Source: Roseovarius pelagicus
Lineage (GTDB): Bacteria; Pseudomonadota; Alphaproteobacteria; Rhodobacterales; Rhodobacteraceae
DNA: 64,000 nucleotides
NCBI RefSeq assembly: GCF_025639885.1
Contig: NZ_CP106738.1
Span: forward strand, 1,302,001 to 1,366,000
Direction of reading: 5' to 3'
Made by a program: the position numbers and the translations under genes. The notes below the pieces were generated by a model. That model worked only from the letters and a program-made list of their open reading frames with translations, was not told the DNA's origin and did not search any database. How positions within the stretch are numbered: position 1 is the stretch's first letter; each line of letters begins with the position of its first letter. Below are positions 9,325-18,140 of the stretch, in pieces.

Positions 9325-9675
9325 TCAGCTGGCTTCGTCCAGCAGCGCCAGAACGTCATCCTTGCCCTCGTGCTTTTCACCCTTCAGACGGCGCAGTTCG
9401 GCGCGCAGGCGTTGCAGCTCGCGGGCCTGACGCGCGGCGGCGGCGCGTTCGCCCGCCTCGCGAATCCACTCCCAGATGAATCCCAGAACCAGTCCAGCCA
9501 GCACACCGCCAAACATCACGACAAAGAGCGGCACATCATAGGCAGGCGTCATCGCCGCAAGGCGCGCAATCTCTCCGGGCAACACTTTGACTGTCACGAA
9601 CTCGCGATTGGCGAGCGCAATCAGGATCAGCGCCACCGCAAAGATGGCGATGCTGGCATAGCGAATGTAGCGCAT
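9325..9675 (-). CDS. lapA: LapA domain (DUF1049) membrane protein
   Basis: A 116-residue protein with two transmembrane helices (about residues 7-24 and 47-67) followed by a charged coiled-coil tail rich in Arg, Glu and Ala ([20 protein letters not shown]). This is the LapA/DUF1049 layout; in E. coli LapA works with LapB in controlling lipopolysaccharide assembly. It lies between ihfB and trpF, only 3 bases after ihfB and 8 before trpF, the usual arrangement in Rhodobacteraceae. Confidence 0.85.
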   Translation of the reverse strand: MRYIRYASIAIFAVALILIALANREFVTVKVLPGEIARLAAMTPAYDVPLFVVMFGGVLAGLVLGFIWEWIREAGERAAAARQARELQRLRAELRRLKGEKHEGKDDVLALLDEAS

Positions 9676-9678
9676 GGT

Positions 9679-9960
9679 TTACTTCCCGTTCAGACGGTCC
9701 CTGAGCAGCTTGCCCGTCTTGAAGAATGGCACATGCTTCTCCTCAACGTAAACCGATTCGCCGGTGCGGGGATTTCGGCCGGTCCGTGCATCCCGCTTTT
9801 TGACGGAAAACGCGCCGAAGCCGCGCAACTCGACACGATTGCCACCAGCCATCGCGTCGGTAATCTCGTTAAAGATAGTATTCACGATCCGTTCGACATC
9901 GCGTTGGTAAAGATGCGGATTCTCGTCCGCAATTTTCTGAATGAGCTCCGATCGGATCAT
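9679..9960 (-). CDS. ihfB: Integration host factor subunit beta
   Basis: The 93-residue product begins [19 protein letters not shown] and has [25 protein letters not shown]. That last part is the DNA-bending arm with the conserved GRNPRTG, followed by [16 protein letters not shown]. As a heterodimer with IhfA it bends DNA in transcription, replication and recombination. It heads the minus-strand unit ihfB-lapA-trpF. The 239-base region upstream (9961-10199) contains no gene and an AT-rich stretch near 10010-10080 that probably holds its promoter. Confidence 0.96.
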   Translation of the reverse strand: MIRSELIQKIADENPHLYQRDVERIVNTIFNEITDAMAGGNRVELRGFGAFSVKKRDARTGRNPRTGESVYVEEKHVPFFKTGKLLRDRLNGK

Positions 9961-10199
9961 CGAGCAAGTCCCCCGGTCTTCTGTTTTTTTGGCGCAAGCA
10001 GCACAGCCCGACTATAGATATAATTGTGCAGAAGAAAACGGAAAGCATGCCGACAGATGTCAATTTTTGCGTTTTTACGACGCCAAGCCGTGGCAATTCG
10101 GCGCGAATCCGCGCCTGCCCCCGCGTCAGCCGGTCCCCTTGCGACACTGTTGGCGAATTGCGCTCAGATGATTCGGAGCATCTCTTGACCAGTTTGCGT

Positions 10200-10988
10200 T
10201 CAAACGAGCATCACCCCGCGCCGCAGTAGATTGACGCCAGCGACCAGCAAAACAAACAGCGTGACCCTGCGAAACACAGCCTGATCAATGCGGTCCTGAA
10301 TCGCAAACCCCATCCACATCCCCAGCAGTGCTGGCGGCACCATCGCCAGCGAGAATGGCATCGTTTCCGCGCGCAGGATCCCCGACCCGAAATGCGCCAT
10401 GGCGAGCAGAATCGCACCTGACCCATAGATCACCCCCTGAACCCGCATCTGTTCGCGTTTTTCCGTGCCTTGCGCCGTCAGCATCGCCACTGTCGGCGGT
10501 CCCCAAACGGCGGTCAGCCCGCCCATTGCGCCCGTCAGCAGGCCAATGCCCACCTCCAGCCGCGGACCGGGGTTGGGCGGCAGGCGCAGACCACGCCCCA
10601 GCAGCGTCATGGCGGCATATAGTGTGACCGGCACACCAATCAGCAGGTATAGCGCGGATGATGGCAATAGTGGCACCAACTGCGCCGCCGCGACCAGCAT
10701 CGCCGCCGCCGACATCAGGAACAGTCGGAACCGTCGCACCGATTGCCATGCAGCGCCGAGACCCTGCCGCAACGCCTGCCAGATGTTCGTCACCAGCGTC
10801 GGTAGGATCACGCCCGCCAACGCCAGTTCCGGCGCCATGACCGAGCCGAGACACGAAATCATCACCATCGGCAGAGCAAAACCTACGAGGCCCTTGATCA
10901 TCCCCGCGAACAAGGTGACGGTCAGCGCGAACACCCAGATGATCATGGCGTCCGGACCGACGGAAACGGGGGCTGTGAAAATCTCCAT
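10200..10988 (-). CDS. Sulfite exporter TauE/SafE family permease
   Basis: A 262-residue polytopic protein of about 7-8 hydrophobic segments. It has the N-terminal half motif GMIKGLVGFALPMVMISCLG and the second-half motif LLTGAMGGLTAVWGPPTVAML, matching the duplicated TauE/SafE pattern (G-x-G-x-P). Family members move anions such as sulfite, sulfoacetate or thiosulfate across the inner membrane; which one is unknown here. It is divergent from the Mcd-like gene, with 148 bases of AT-rich spacer between them. Confidence 0.85.
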   Translation of the reverse strand: MEIFTAPVSVGPDAMIIWVFALTVTLFAGMIKGLVGFALPMVMISCLGSVMAPELALAGVILPTLVTNIWQALRQGLGAAWQSVRRFRLFLMSAAAMLVAAAQLVPLLPSSALYLLIGVPVTLYAAMTLLGRGLRLPPNPGPRLEVGIGLLTGAMGGLTAVWGPPTVAMLTAQGTEKREQMRVQGVIYGSGAILLAMAHFGSGILRAETMPFSLAMVPPALLGMWMGFAIQDRIDQAVFRRVTLFVLLVAGVNLLRRGVMLV

Positions 10989-11023
10989 CGCGCCTGTCTA
11001 ACACTGCTTGAGTATGCTGCGCT

Positions 11024-11042
11024 GCAAAAAAAATTTGCGCAA
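11024..11042. promoter_or_regulatory. Candidate operator dyad in the TauE/mcd divergent spacer
   Basis: GCAAA at 11024-11028 and TTTGC at 11034-11038 form an inverted repeat with a 5-base A spacer, overlapping the palindrome TTGCGCAA at 11035-11042. The spacer is markedly more AT-rich than its surroundings. TTTGCAA-like motifs are used by short-chain acyl-CoA pathway regulators (PccR/RamB type) in Rhodobacterales; assignment to such a regulator is inference. Confidence 0.35.
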
Positions 11043-11136
11043 TAAACAATCAAAAATGCGCGCTTCTTGGTTAAATTGTTGCGCTGCACCTGCAAAGTGG
11101 CTAGGACAAAGCGCGACAAAAGAAGGATGCACTAAG

Positions 11137-12831
11137 ATGGCCCATGATGGACAGGATCTCGCGACAACCAAAGAGCCGCTTCTAGACGATCTGACCCGCC
11201 TTACGGCGACGGCGCTGCCTGCGGTCGACGCAGTGCTGGATGCCGCCAAGGAGGCGCTGCGCGCCCTTCTGGTGCAGGACGGTCGCGTGTCGGGCGCAGC
11301 ACTCGAGACCCATCAGAGTGCCGCGCATGGTCTGGCATGGCTCGCCACCTATCGTGAGGCGCTGCACCAGATGCAGAAATGGGCCGAGCGGCTGTCGGAG
11401 ACAGGTCAGTTTGGCGAAGTCGAGGCGCTGATTCACCAGATCGCATTTGGCGAATACCTGCACCAGATCGCCGGCGGCATCCCGATGAATCAGGGCGAAG
11501 TGGTCCGCCTGGCCGAGCTTGGCCTCGGCTGGAGTGCCCTTGGCGGTTTCCAGTGCGATGAGGTTCAGACCCTCATGGCACGCGGCAACACGCAAGCTGC
11601 GCGCACGCAACTGGTCGCGCTGATGCAGGAACGCAGCGCCGAAATCACCGTCGGGCACAGCGGTCTGGACGAAGAGCTTGAGATGATCCGCGAACAGTTC
11701 CGCCGCTACGCGGTCGAGCGCGTCGAACCACACGCCCATGACTGGCATCTCAAGGACGAGTTGATCCCGATGGAGATCATCGAGGAACTGGCAGAGATGG
11801 GCGTTTTCGGTCTGACGATCCCCGAGGAGTTTGGCGGGCTTGGCCTCAGCAAGGCATCAATGGTCGTTGTCTCCGAGGAACTCAGCCGGGGATACATCGG
11901 CGTCGGCTCTCTCGGCACCCGATCCGAAATCGCGGCAGAACTGATCATCTGCGGCGGCACCGACGCGCAAAAGGCACAGTGGTTGCCCAAGCTGGCCAGC
12001 GCCGAAATCCTGCCCACTGCCGTCTTTACCGAGCCAAACACCGGCTCTGATCTGGGTGCTTTGCGCACCCGTGCGGTCAAGGATGGCGATGATTACCGCG
12101 TGACCGGAAACAAGACTTGGATCACCCACGCCGCACGCACTCATGTGATGACGTTGCTGGCGCGCACTGACCCGGACACGACGGACCATCGTGGCCTGTC
12201 GATGTTCCTCGCTGAAAAGACGCCGGGCACCGACGACGCCCCCTTCCCGACCGAAGGTATGAGCGGCGGCGAAATCGAAGTCTTGGGCTATCGCGGGATG
12301 AAAGAATACGAACTCGGCTTCGACAACTTTCACGTCAAAGGCGAGAACCTGCTCGGCGGGGAAGAAGGCAAAGGGTTCAAGCAACTCATGGAGACGTTCG
12401 AGAGCGCGCGCATCCAGACCGCCGCCCGTGCCATCGGCGTGGCGCAATCCGCGCTCGACGTGGGGATGCAATACGCGCAGGACCGCAAACAATTCCGTAA
12501 ATCACTGATCGACTTCCCACGCGTTTCCAGCAAGCTGGCGATGATGGCGGTCGAGATCATGGTGGCCCGGCAACTGACCTATTTCAGCGCATGGGAAAAG
12601 GATCAGGGACGCCGTTGCGATCTAGAGGCCGGTATGGCCAAGCTGCTGGGCGCGCGTGTCGCGTGGGCCGCGGCGGACAACGCGCTGCAAATCCACGGCG
12701 GTAACGGTTTTGCGCTGGAATACAAAATCAGCCGTATTCTATGCGACGCACGCATCCTGAACATCTTTGAAGGGGCCGCAGAAATTCAGGCACAGGTTAT
12801 CGCCCGGCGCCTGCTGGATCAGCGAAACTGA
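11137..12831 (+). CDS. mcd: Acyl-CoA dehydrogenase, probably (2S)-methylsuccinyl-CoA dehydrogenase
   Basis: A 564-residue protein, much longer than the roughly 380 residues of ordinary acyl-CoA dehydrogenases. It has a helical N-terminal extension (about 1-160, including LAWLATYREALHQMQKWAE and IHQIAFGEYLHQIAGGIPMN) ahead of the normal fold. The later part shows FGLTIPEEFGGLGLSKASM, TEPNTGSDLGALRTRA, YRVTGNKTWITHA, QIHGGNGFALEYKISRI and catalytic-Glu IFEGAAEIQAQVIARR. The extension matches methylsuccinyl-CoA dehydrogenase of the ethylmalonyl-CoA pathway, which makes mesaconyl-CoA and reduces Etf. The start at 11137 follows AGAAGGA; upstream frame is non-coding. A REP-like repeat follows the stop. 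Confidence 0.82.
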   Translation: MAHDGQDLATTKEPLLDDLTRLTATALPAVDAVLDAAKEALRALLVQDGRVSGAALETHQSAAHGLAWLATYREALHQMQKWAERLSETGQFGEVEALIHQIAFGEYLHQIAGGIPMNQGEVVRLAELGLGWSALGGFQCDEVQTLMARGNTQAARTQLVALMQERSAEITVGHSGLDEELEMIREQFRRYAVERVEPHAHDWHLKDELIPMEIIEELAEMGVFGLTIPEEFGGLGLSKASMVVVSEELSRGYIGVGSLGTRSEIAAELIICGGTDAQKAQWLPKLASAEILPTAVFTEPNTGSDLGALRTRAVKDGDDYRVTGNKTWITHAARTHVMTLLARTDPDTTDHRGLSMFLAEKTPGTDDAPFPTEGMSGGEIEVLGYRGMKEYELGFDNFHVKGENLLGGEEGKGFKQLMETFESARIQTAARAIGVAQSALDVGMQYAQDRKQFRKSLIDFPRVSSKLAMMAVEIMVARQLTYFSAWEKDQGRRCDLEAGMAKLLGARVAWAAADNALQIHGGNGFALEYKISRILCDARILNIFEGAAEIQAQVIARRLLDQRN

Positions 12832-12851
12832 ATCACGATCAAACACATTGC

Positions 12852-12874
12852 GTAGGCCGGGCATCAGCCCGGCA
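12852..12874. repeat. REP-like palindromic repeat, single copy
   Basis: Core CCGGGCATCAGCCCGG with flanking GTAGG and CA, the same family as at 3308-3369 and 5288. It begins 20 bases after the mcd stop codon. Confidence 0.8.
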
Positions 12875-12927
12875 CACAGATCCAAGCAAACATTGCGTCT
12901 CGGAAGGCGGTCCCGCAAACTGCCGCC

Positions 12928-13302
12928 ATGGCACAGATATACATCCCGACCCACGGCCCGCTCGACTGGCGCGCATTGCTGGCAGACCCCCAAAAGCAAT
13001 GGCGCGCAGGCTATTCCGCACAGGCTGCCGCGCGATCCTGGGAGGATGCAAAGGGGTTGCCACCCGAAATCGCCACCATCCTTGGACCTGACGCTGAACT
13101 GCTGTTGGCATTTCCCGAGCATAAGGTCGCGCTGCCCGGCGGATCACGACCCAGCCAATGCGATATCTTCGCCCTCGCGCGCACCCCAGACCAGACCATC
13201 GCATTGAGCGTCGAAGCCAAGGTCAACGAACCTTTCGACCGCAGCCTCGCCGATTGGATGGGCGACCGGCGATGCGCGGCATCTGGAAGATGCAAAACCT
13301 GA
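12928..13302 (+). pseudogene. C-terminally truncated gene resembling DUF6946 proteins
   Basis: 124 residues starting MAQIYIPTHGPLDWRALLAD, with AGYSAQAAARSWEDAKGLPPEI, LLLAFPEHKVALPGGSRPSQCD and IALSVEAKVNEPFD. These blocks resemble the N-terminal half of a family of about 200-residue proteins I know as DUF6946 (assignment from memory, moderate certainty). After DRSLADWMGD the sequence becomes a basic tail GDRRCAASGRCKT and stops. None of the three frames downstream restores the expected C-terminal half, so this looks like a deletion rather than a point frameshift. The 11-bp iterated repeat starts 35 bases after the stop. Confidence 0.5.
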
Positions 13303-13336
13303 TCACCAAGGGGCATTGCCGGGCAGTTGACGGCGC

Positions 13337-13380
13337 ACCGACGCAATACCGACGTTTTACCGACGCAATACCGACATCCC
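13337..13380. repeat. Iterated 11-bp repeat, four units (locus A)
   Basis: Four consecutive 11-base units: ACCGACGCAAT, ACCGACGTTTT, ACCGACGCAAT and ACCGACATCCC at 13337, 13348, 13359 and 13370. The first and third are identical. It lies between the truncated DUF6946-like gene and the end of dctM. A second array of the same motif is at 20931-20974. Confidence 0.88.
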
Positions 13381-13389
13381 AATTTGCCG

Positions 13390-14711
13390 TCAGTGAAACA
13401 ACCTGAGCAAACACAGCGTGATGCCCGGAAACGCCACGAGGATCACCACCCGTACCAGATCGGACGCCACGAACGGCAGCACCGCTCGGTAGGTCTCTAC
13501 CATCTTCGTGCCCCGGTCCATCGCATTGATAACAAACAGGTTCATCCCCACCGGCGGCGTGATCAGGCCCACCTCGACCACGATCAGTACCAGAATGCCG
13601 AACCAGATCGCCAGTTCCTCTCCGGTCATGCCAAAATCGAGTTGGATGACAATCGGAAAGAAAATCGGGATCGTCAACAGGATCATCGACAAGCTGTCCA
13701 TCACACAGCCAAACACCAAATACAGCACAAGGATGATCGACAGGATCACCCACGGGCTATAGCCCGTCGCCAGCACGTACTCGGCCAGCGCCTGTGGCGT
13801 CTGGGTCAACGCCAGAAATCCGTTGTAGAAGGCCGCGCCGAAAATGATGAAGAAAATCATCGCACTGTTCCGCGCCGTCGCCAGAAAGCTGTCGATCAGT
13901 GTTTTGGCCGTCAGCCCACGATTGAGCAACGCGATGATACCCGTGCCCGCCGCCCCAACGGCTGCGCCTTCGGTCGGTGTGAACCAGCCTCGATAGATGC
14001 CGCCCACAACCAAAGCAAAAACCAACAGAACCGGCCAGACCGCGATCAGTGCGCGCCAGCGTTCCTGATATGGTATCGGATCGCGTAGACCCGCCGCCCC
14101 CGGGTTCATCCGGACATAGATCGCAATGGTGATCATGTAGCCAATCGCGGCTAACACACCGGGAATAAAGGCGGAAAGGAAAAGTTTGGCGATGTTTTGC
14201 TCGGTCAGGATCGCGTAGATCACCAGAATCACCGACGGCGGAATAAGGATACCAAGTGTACCCCCCGCGGCCAGTGTGGCCGACGAAAACCCACCCGAAT
14301 ACCCATAGCGCCGCAACTCTGGCAGGGCCACCTGCCCCATGGTCGCCGCCGTTGCCAATGAACTGCCACAGATCGCGCCGAACCCTGCGCAGGCCCCCAC
14401 GGATGCCATCGCGACGCCGCCCTTGCGGTGACCCAGCCACGCCTCGGCTGCCTTGAAGAGCGCGGTGGACATGCCGCCCAATGTGGCGAACTGCCCCATC
14501 AGCAGGAACATTGGCACGATGGTCAGCGAATAGTTGGAAAAGGTCGAATAGGTCTCGGTTTTCAGCTTTGACAGGCCGACATTCATGCCGCCCGTCACCA
14601 TATAAAGCCCCCCAGCCCGACCAGAAACATCGCCAGCCCGATTGGAACACGCAGGAAAATCAGAGCCAAAAGCACAGGGAAGGAGGTGATCCCAATGGCC
14701 AGATCGCTCAT
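13390..14711 (-). pseudogene. dctM: TRAP transporter large permease (DctM-like), one-base frameshift
   Basis: The start ATG at 14711 overlaps the dctQ stop (ATGA) and encodes MSDLAIGITSFPVLLALIFL then GLAMFLVGLGG. There the frame hits a stop. In the adjacent frame the protein continues as LYMVTGGMNVGLSK to a normal C terminus at 13390. The break is in a C6 run at 14608-14613 (G6 on the coding strand); one more base restores a 440-residue DctM. Conserved permease segments such as AGFGAICGSSLATAATMGQVALPE and AAGGTLGILIPPS are intact. DctM is the Na+-coupled membrane pump of TRAP systems. This is either a genuine null allele or a homopolymer sequencing error. Confidence 0.88.
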
Positions 14712-15292
14712 GCTTCGGATCCGTCCTGCGTGCCTAGGATACGCTGCCCGGTCAGCGTTTCGACCAACCGGGCCAGCGCCACATAGATCCCCACAACAGC
14801 AGCCAACGCGGCGGCCAAGAAGCTGGCGAGGTAGGACCACCAGATCGGCATCTGCAACATGAATGTCGTCTCGTTGTACCGCATCTTTCCCTGCATTCCC
14901 TCGAACAGCCGCCAAGCGATCAGCGCAAGCACGAGGGCGAAAACAACATCAATCACGATTTGCAAAACGCGGCTCGCACCGTCAGGCAGACGCGCGGTGA
15001 ACAGATCCACGGTCGCATGGCCACCACTGATCTGGCAGATCGGAAGAAAGGCAAAGATCGCAAAGGCCACGCCCGCCTCGACCAATTCAAACGCACCCAG
15101 AACCGGGCCGAAACCTGCATCCAGCAGACGCTGGGCAACCTTGGCGAACACGTCGGATGTGACCGCGTTGTGCAGCAGCCCGTTCGCCAGCCGTCCGAGG
15201 ATCGAAACGCAGGTCAGCGCAATGAGCAAGGTCAGGACCGCGCCACCCAGCACGGCCATGGCGCTGGCGACAAAAGTGACAATCCGGTGCAT
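14708..15292 (-). CDS. dctQ: TRAP transporter small permease (DctQ-like)
   Basis: 194 residues with four hydrophobic segments (about 5-25, 68-92, 100-125 and 145-170), including ILGRLANGL, EAGVAFAIFAFLPICQISGGHATVDLF and MQMPIWWSYLASFLAAA-like signatures of DctQ (FLQMPIWWSY region). It forms the membrane unit with DctM. The start at 15292 (MHRIVTFVAS) is chosen because the longer frame runs back into the hairpin behind dctP. The stop overlaps the dctM start. Confidence 0.87.
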   Translation of the reverse strand: MHRIVTFVASAMAVLGGAVLTLLIALTCVSILGRLANGLLHNAVTSDVFAKVAQRLLDAGFGPVLGAFELVEAGVAFAIFAFLPICQISGGHATVDLFTARLPDGASRVLQIVIDVVFALVLALIAWRLFEGMQGKMRYNETTFMLQMPIWWSYLASFLAAALAAVVGIYVALARLVETLTGQRILGTQDGSEA

Positions 15293-15312
15293 CAATGCAG
15301 GTCCCTGACTGG

Positions 15313-15337
15313 GTGGGCCGACATGGCATCGGCCCAC
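15313..15337 (-). promoter_or_regulatory. Intercistronic hairpin between dctP and dctQ
   Basis: GTGGGCCGA at 15313-15321 pairs perfectly with TCGGCCCAC at 15329-15337 around a 7-base loop, 7 bases after the dctP stop on the coding strand. It has no T-run. Such a structure in this position would protect the upstream message and favour binding-protein expression over the membrane subunits. Confidence 0.6.
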
Positions 15338-15344
15338 TGCTGGA

Positions 15345-16385
15345 TCACATAGAGTTCTTTTCGATCAATGACTTGGCCTGATCAACCAGAGCCTGCCCAT
15401 CAAAACCCTTGGCATCCATGTCAGCGATCCAACCCGCCTCTACCGGGTCGGCGGCCTCTTTCCATTCTGCCACCTGTTCGGGGGTGAGGTCGATGATGTT
15501 GTTACCGCGATCCTCTGCCGCCTTGCGCGCGGGACCGTCCGATTCCGCCATTGTCTTGCCTGCCAGCGCCGAAAGGTCTGCACCTGACTGGCCGTCGATG
15601 GCCGCTTTCAGATCATCGGGCAGGCTGTCGTATTTGTCCTTGTTCATCGCGAAAATGAACGCGGTGGTATACAGCGCCTCATCACCAAACGTCGTGTGGT
15701 TGGTAACCAGTTCCGGCACTTTCAGCGCCGCCGTCACCTCCCACGGGATCACGGTGGCGTTGATCACACCCTTGGACAATGCCTCTGGGACGGCCGGGAC
15801 GGGCATACCGACAGGGGTTGCGCCCAACTCTCCCAGCATACCAGTGATGATCCGCGTCGGGCCGCGCACGGTTTTACCATTTAGATCGGCGATGGAATTT
15901 ACCGGATCCTTGGAATGGATCACGCCGGGGCCATGCACCCATACGCCGAGGATTTTCATCTCGGCAAAATCGGCGTCCATCATGTTTGCTTCGGCAAACT
16001 GCCAGAACGCGCGGCTCGTATCCTCGGCATTGGACATAATGAACGGCAATTCGAATACTTCGGCCTGCGGAAAACGGCCCGGCGTATATCCGGCGACGGT
16101 CCAGATTATATCTGCCACACCGTCCACGACCTGAGTGGCCAGTTCGGGCGGCTTGCCACCCAGCTGCATCGACGGGAAATGGTCGATCTTGATGCGCCCG
16201 CCAGACGCCTCCATCACGCGCTCGGCCCAAGGCACGAGGATCAGTTTGGGCACGTTGGCCTGTGGCGGCAGGAACTGGTGCATTTTCAGTGTCACATCCT
16301 GAGCGGCGGCAAAGGTTGCCCAGCAAGCGGCGATCGCAGTCAACGCCCCGGCACGCGCAGCACCGGTAAGGGTAAAGTGTTTCAT
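15345..16385 (-). CDS. dctP: TRAP transporter substrate-binding protein (DctP-like)
   Basis: 346 residues with a signal peptide (MKHFTLTGAARAGALTAIAA to about AAA-QDVTLKM). The mature protein has LKMHQFLPPQANVPKLILVPWAE, PSMQLGGKPPELATQVVDGVADI, IADLNGKTVRGPTRI (the arginine that binds carboxylate substrates in this family), and GVINATVIPWEVTAAL. It captures an organic acid in the periplasm. The Shine-Dalgarno GGGAGGAAAA is strong. Order on the minus strand is FAH-family gene, dctP, dctQ, dctM, suggesting import and breakdown of one compound. Confidence 0.93.
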   Translation of the reverse strand: MKHFTLTGAARAGALTAIAACWATFAAAQDVTLKMHQFLPPQANVPKLILVPWAERVMEASGGRIKIDHFPSMQLGGKPPELATQVVDGVADIIWTVAGYTPGRFPQAEVFELPFIMSNAEDTSRAFWQFAEANMMDADFAEMKILGVWVHGPGVIHSKDPVNSIADLNGKTVRGPTRIITGMLGELGATPVGMPVPAVPEALSKGVINATVIPWEVTAALKVPELVTNHTTFGDEALYTTAFIFAMNKDKYDSLPDDLKAAIDGQSGADLSALAGKTMAESDGPARKAAEDRGNNIIDLTPEQVAEWKEAADPVEAGWIADMDAKGFDGQALVDQAKSLIEKNSM

Positions 16386-16529
16386 GGTATTTTCCTCCCT
16401 TTAACACCGGGACCGCGCGGGCGATCCCGGACAGCGGGCTCTGGCCCGTCTTATCATGTACTACACATGCATGCGTACGAGTTTGCAACCATCAAGCGGC
16501 GCAAGACATTGGTGCAACAGGATCGTATC

Positions 16530-17225
16530 TCAGCGAGTGATGCCCAGCTCGACCGGGGACAGCCCGTCAATCTGGCCTTTCAACGTTGCGCCGGGCGCGA
16601 CCGGGCCGACGCCTGCGGGCGTCCCTGTGTAGATCAAGTCACCGGGTGACAGATGATAAAACCGCGACAGATGCGCAATGATCTCTGGCGCAGACCATAT
16701 CATATCACTCAGCGTCGCATCCTGCACACGCGTGCCATCCATATCCAGCGTGATTGCCTGATCCGCGATCAGACCAAACTCCGTCGCAGGGGTGATCGCG
16801 GCCATGATAGCCGCGTTCTCGAAATCCTTGCCCAGATCCCACGGACGACGCTTGTCCTTGGCTGCGGCCTGCAAATCGCGCCGCGTCAGGTCGATACCAC
16901 ATGCATACCCATAGACCGCCTGCATGGCATTTTCGACTGTCGCCTCAAAGGCTGCGGCCCCGAGGGCCATCACGAATTCCATTTCATAGTGGCAGTCCGA
17001 CGTGCCCGGCGGATAGGCAATATCTGTCCCGGACAGAATCAGCGCATGTGCAGACTTGGTAAAGTAAAACGGCGCCTCACGGTCGACTTCGTTGCCCATC
17101 TCGGCGGCATGCGCTGCATAGTTCCGCCCGACACAAAAGATGCGGCGAACAGGAAAAAGAGCGTCCGATCCGGTGATCGGCACGGCAGGCGCGGCGGGCA
17201 AGTCAAAGAGCATGTTGGCGGGCAT
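16530..17225 (-). CDS. Fumarylacetoacetate hydrolase family protein
   Basis: 231 residues. RRIFCVGRNYAAHAAEMG is the family opening; FYFTKSAHALI and the metal-ligand region CHYEMEFVMALG (two Glu) follow. Later come YGYACGIDLTRRDLQ, AKDKRRPWDLGKDF and the C-terminal LIYTGTPAGVGPVAPGATLKG. Members hydrolyse or isomerise C-C bonds of 2,4-dioxo acids, for example acylpyruvases and oxaloacetate decarboxylases; the exact substrate is not shown. It is transcribed toward the TRAP genes 144 bases away and probably acts on the imported acid. Confidence 0.88.
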   Translation of the reverse strand: MPANMLFDLPAAPAVPITGSDALFPVRRIFCVGRNYAAHAAEMGNEVDREAPFYFTKSAHALILSGTDIAYPPGTSDCHYEMEFVMALGAAAFEATVENAMQAVYGYACGIDLTRRDLQAAAKDKRRPWDLGKDFENAAIMAAITPATEFGLIADQAITLDMDGTRVQDATLSDMIWSAPEIIAHLSRFYHLSPGDLIYTGTPAGVGPVAPGATLKGQIDGLSPVELGITR

Positions 17226-17409
17226 GGACGCACCTGTGTTATGGGAGTTATCGTGCCTTTATGCGGGGCACAAAGGGGGCTGTCAAAGCCTTGCATACGT
17301 ATCAGCACAGCAGAACTTCAGCCCGCCGCACCAGTCGTCATTGGCGCCCGCACCAACCTATGCCAAGAACGAGCCTGCCCCATACGCACTGAAATGCCAG
17401 AGGATGCCC

Positions 17410-18093
17410 ATGTTCCGCCGCTATGCCATCTATTATACGCCCCCCGACGGCGCGCTGGCAGATTTCGGCGCTGCGTGGCTGGGCTGGGACATCGCGCGCG
17501 GGGTGAGCGTGCCGCATCTGGTGATGGACGGACTGCCTGCCCCGGTGTGGGACATCACCGAACGTCCGCGCCGGTACGGGCTGCATGCGACAATCAAGCC
17601 GCCATTCACGTTGGCGAAAGCAAGACATGTCGAGGAATTGCAGGCGGCCTTTGACGCATTTTGCGCGACGCGTGCGCCCGTCACCCTGCCCGCTCTGACA
17701 CTGGCGCCGCTTGGGCGGTTTCTGGCGCTGATCCCTTCGACCCCATGCGCTGCCGTCACGGATCTGGCTGCGCACGCCGTACGTCATCTCGATGACTTTC
17801 GCGCGCCGCCAGATCGTGAAACGTTAGATCGTTACCGAACAGGCCTGCTGACCGCTGCTCAGGAGCAGAACCTGCAAAACTGGGGATACCCGCATGTGAT
17901 GGATGCCTTTCGGTTCCACATCACGCTCAGTGGCAAACTGCCAAAGCGACAGGTGGCCGTACTAACCGCTGCGCTCGCCGCGCATGTAGAGCCGCTCTTA
18001 CCTGCGCCGTTCGTCCTTGACGCCCTGAGCCTCGTGGGCGAGGACGAGGATGGTCGTTTTCACCTCATCCGCCGCGTTGCATTGTCGAGATAG
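17410..18093 (+). CDS. DUF1045 family 2H phosphoesterase-like protein
   Basis: 227 residues starting MFRRYAIYYTPPDGALADFG, with GWDIARGVSVPHL and PRRYGLHATIKPPFTL, then FRFHITLSGKLP. The two HxT/S motifs (LHATIKPPF and FHITLSG) are those of 2H phosphoesterases. DUF1045 proteins are often found in phosphonate (phn) operons; no phn genes are nearby, so a phosphonate link is not supported here. An in-frame ATG lies 6 bases upstream; AGAGG at 17399-17403 fits 17410 better. It diverges from the FAH-family gene. Confidence 0.82.
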   Translation: MFRRYAIYYTPPDGALADFGAAWLGWDIARGVSVPHLVMDGLPAPVWDITERPRRYGLHATIKPPFTLAKARHVEELQAAFDAFCATRAPVTLPALTLAPLGRFLALIPSTPCAAVTDLAAHAVRHLDDFRAPPDRETLDRYRTGLLTAAQEQNLQNWGYPHVMDAFRFHITLSGKLPKRQVAVLTAALAAHVEPLLPAPFVLDALSLVGEDEDGRFHLIRRVALSR

Positions 18094-18140
18094 ATCGGGT
18101 CGTTACCATAGCCAGATACATATCGCGGCCATCCAACGGG

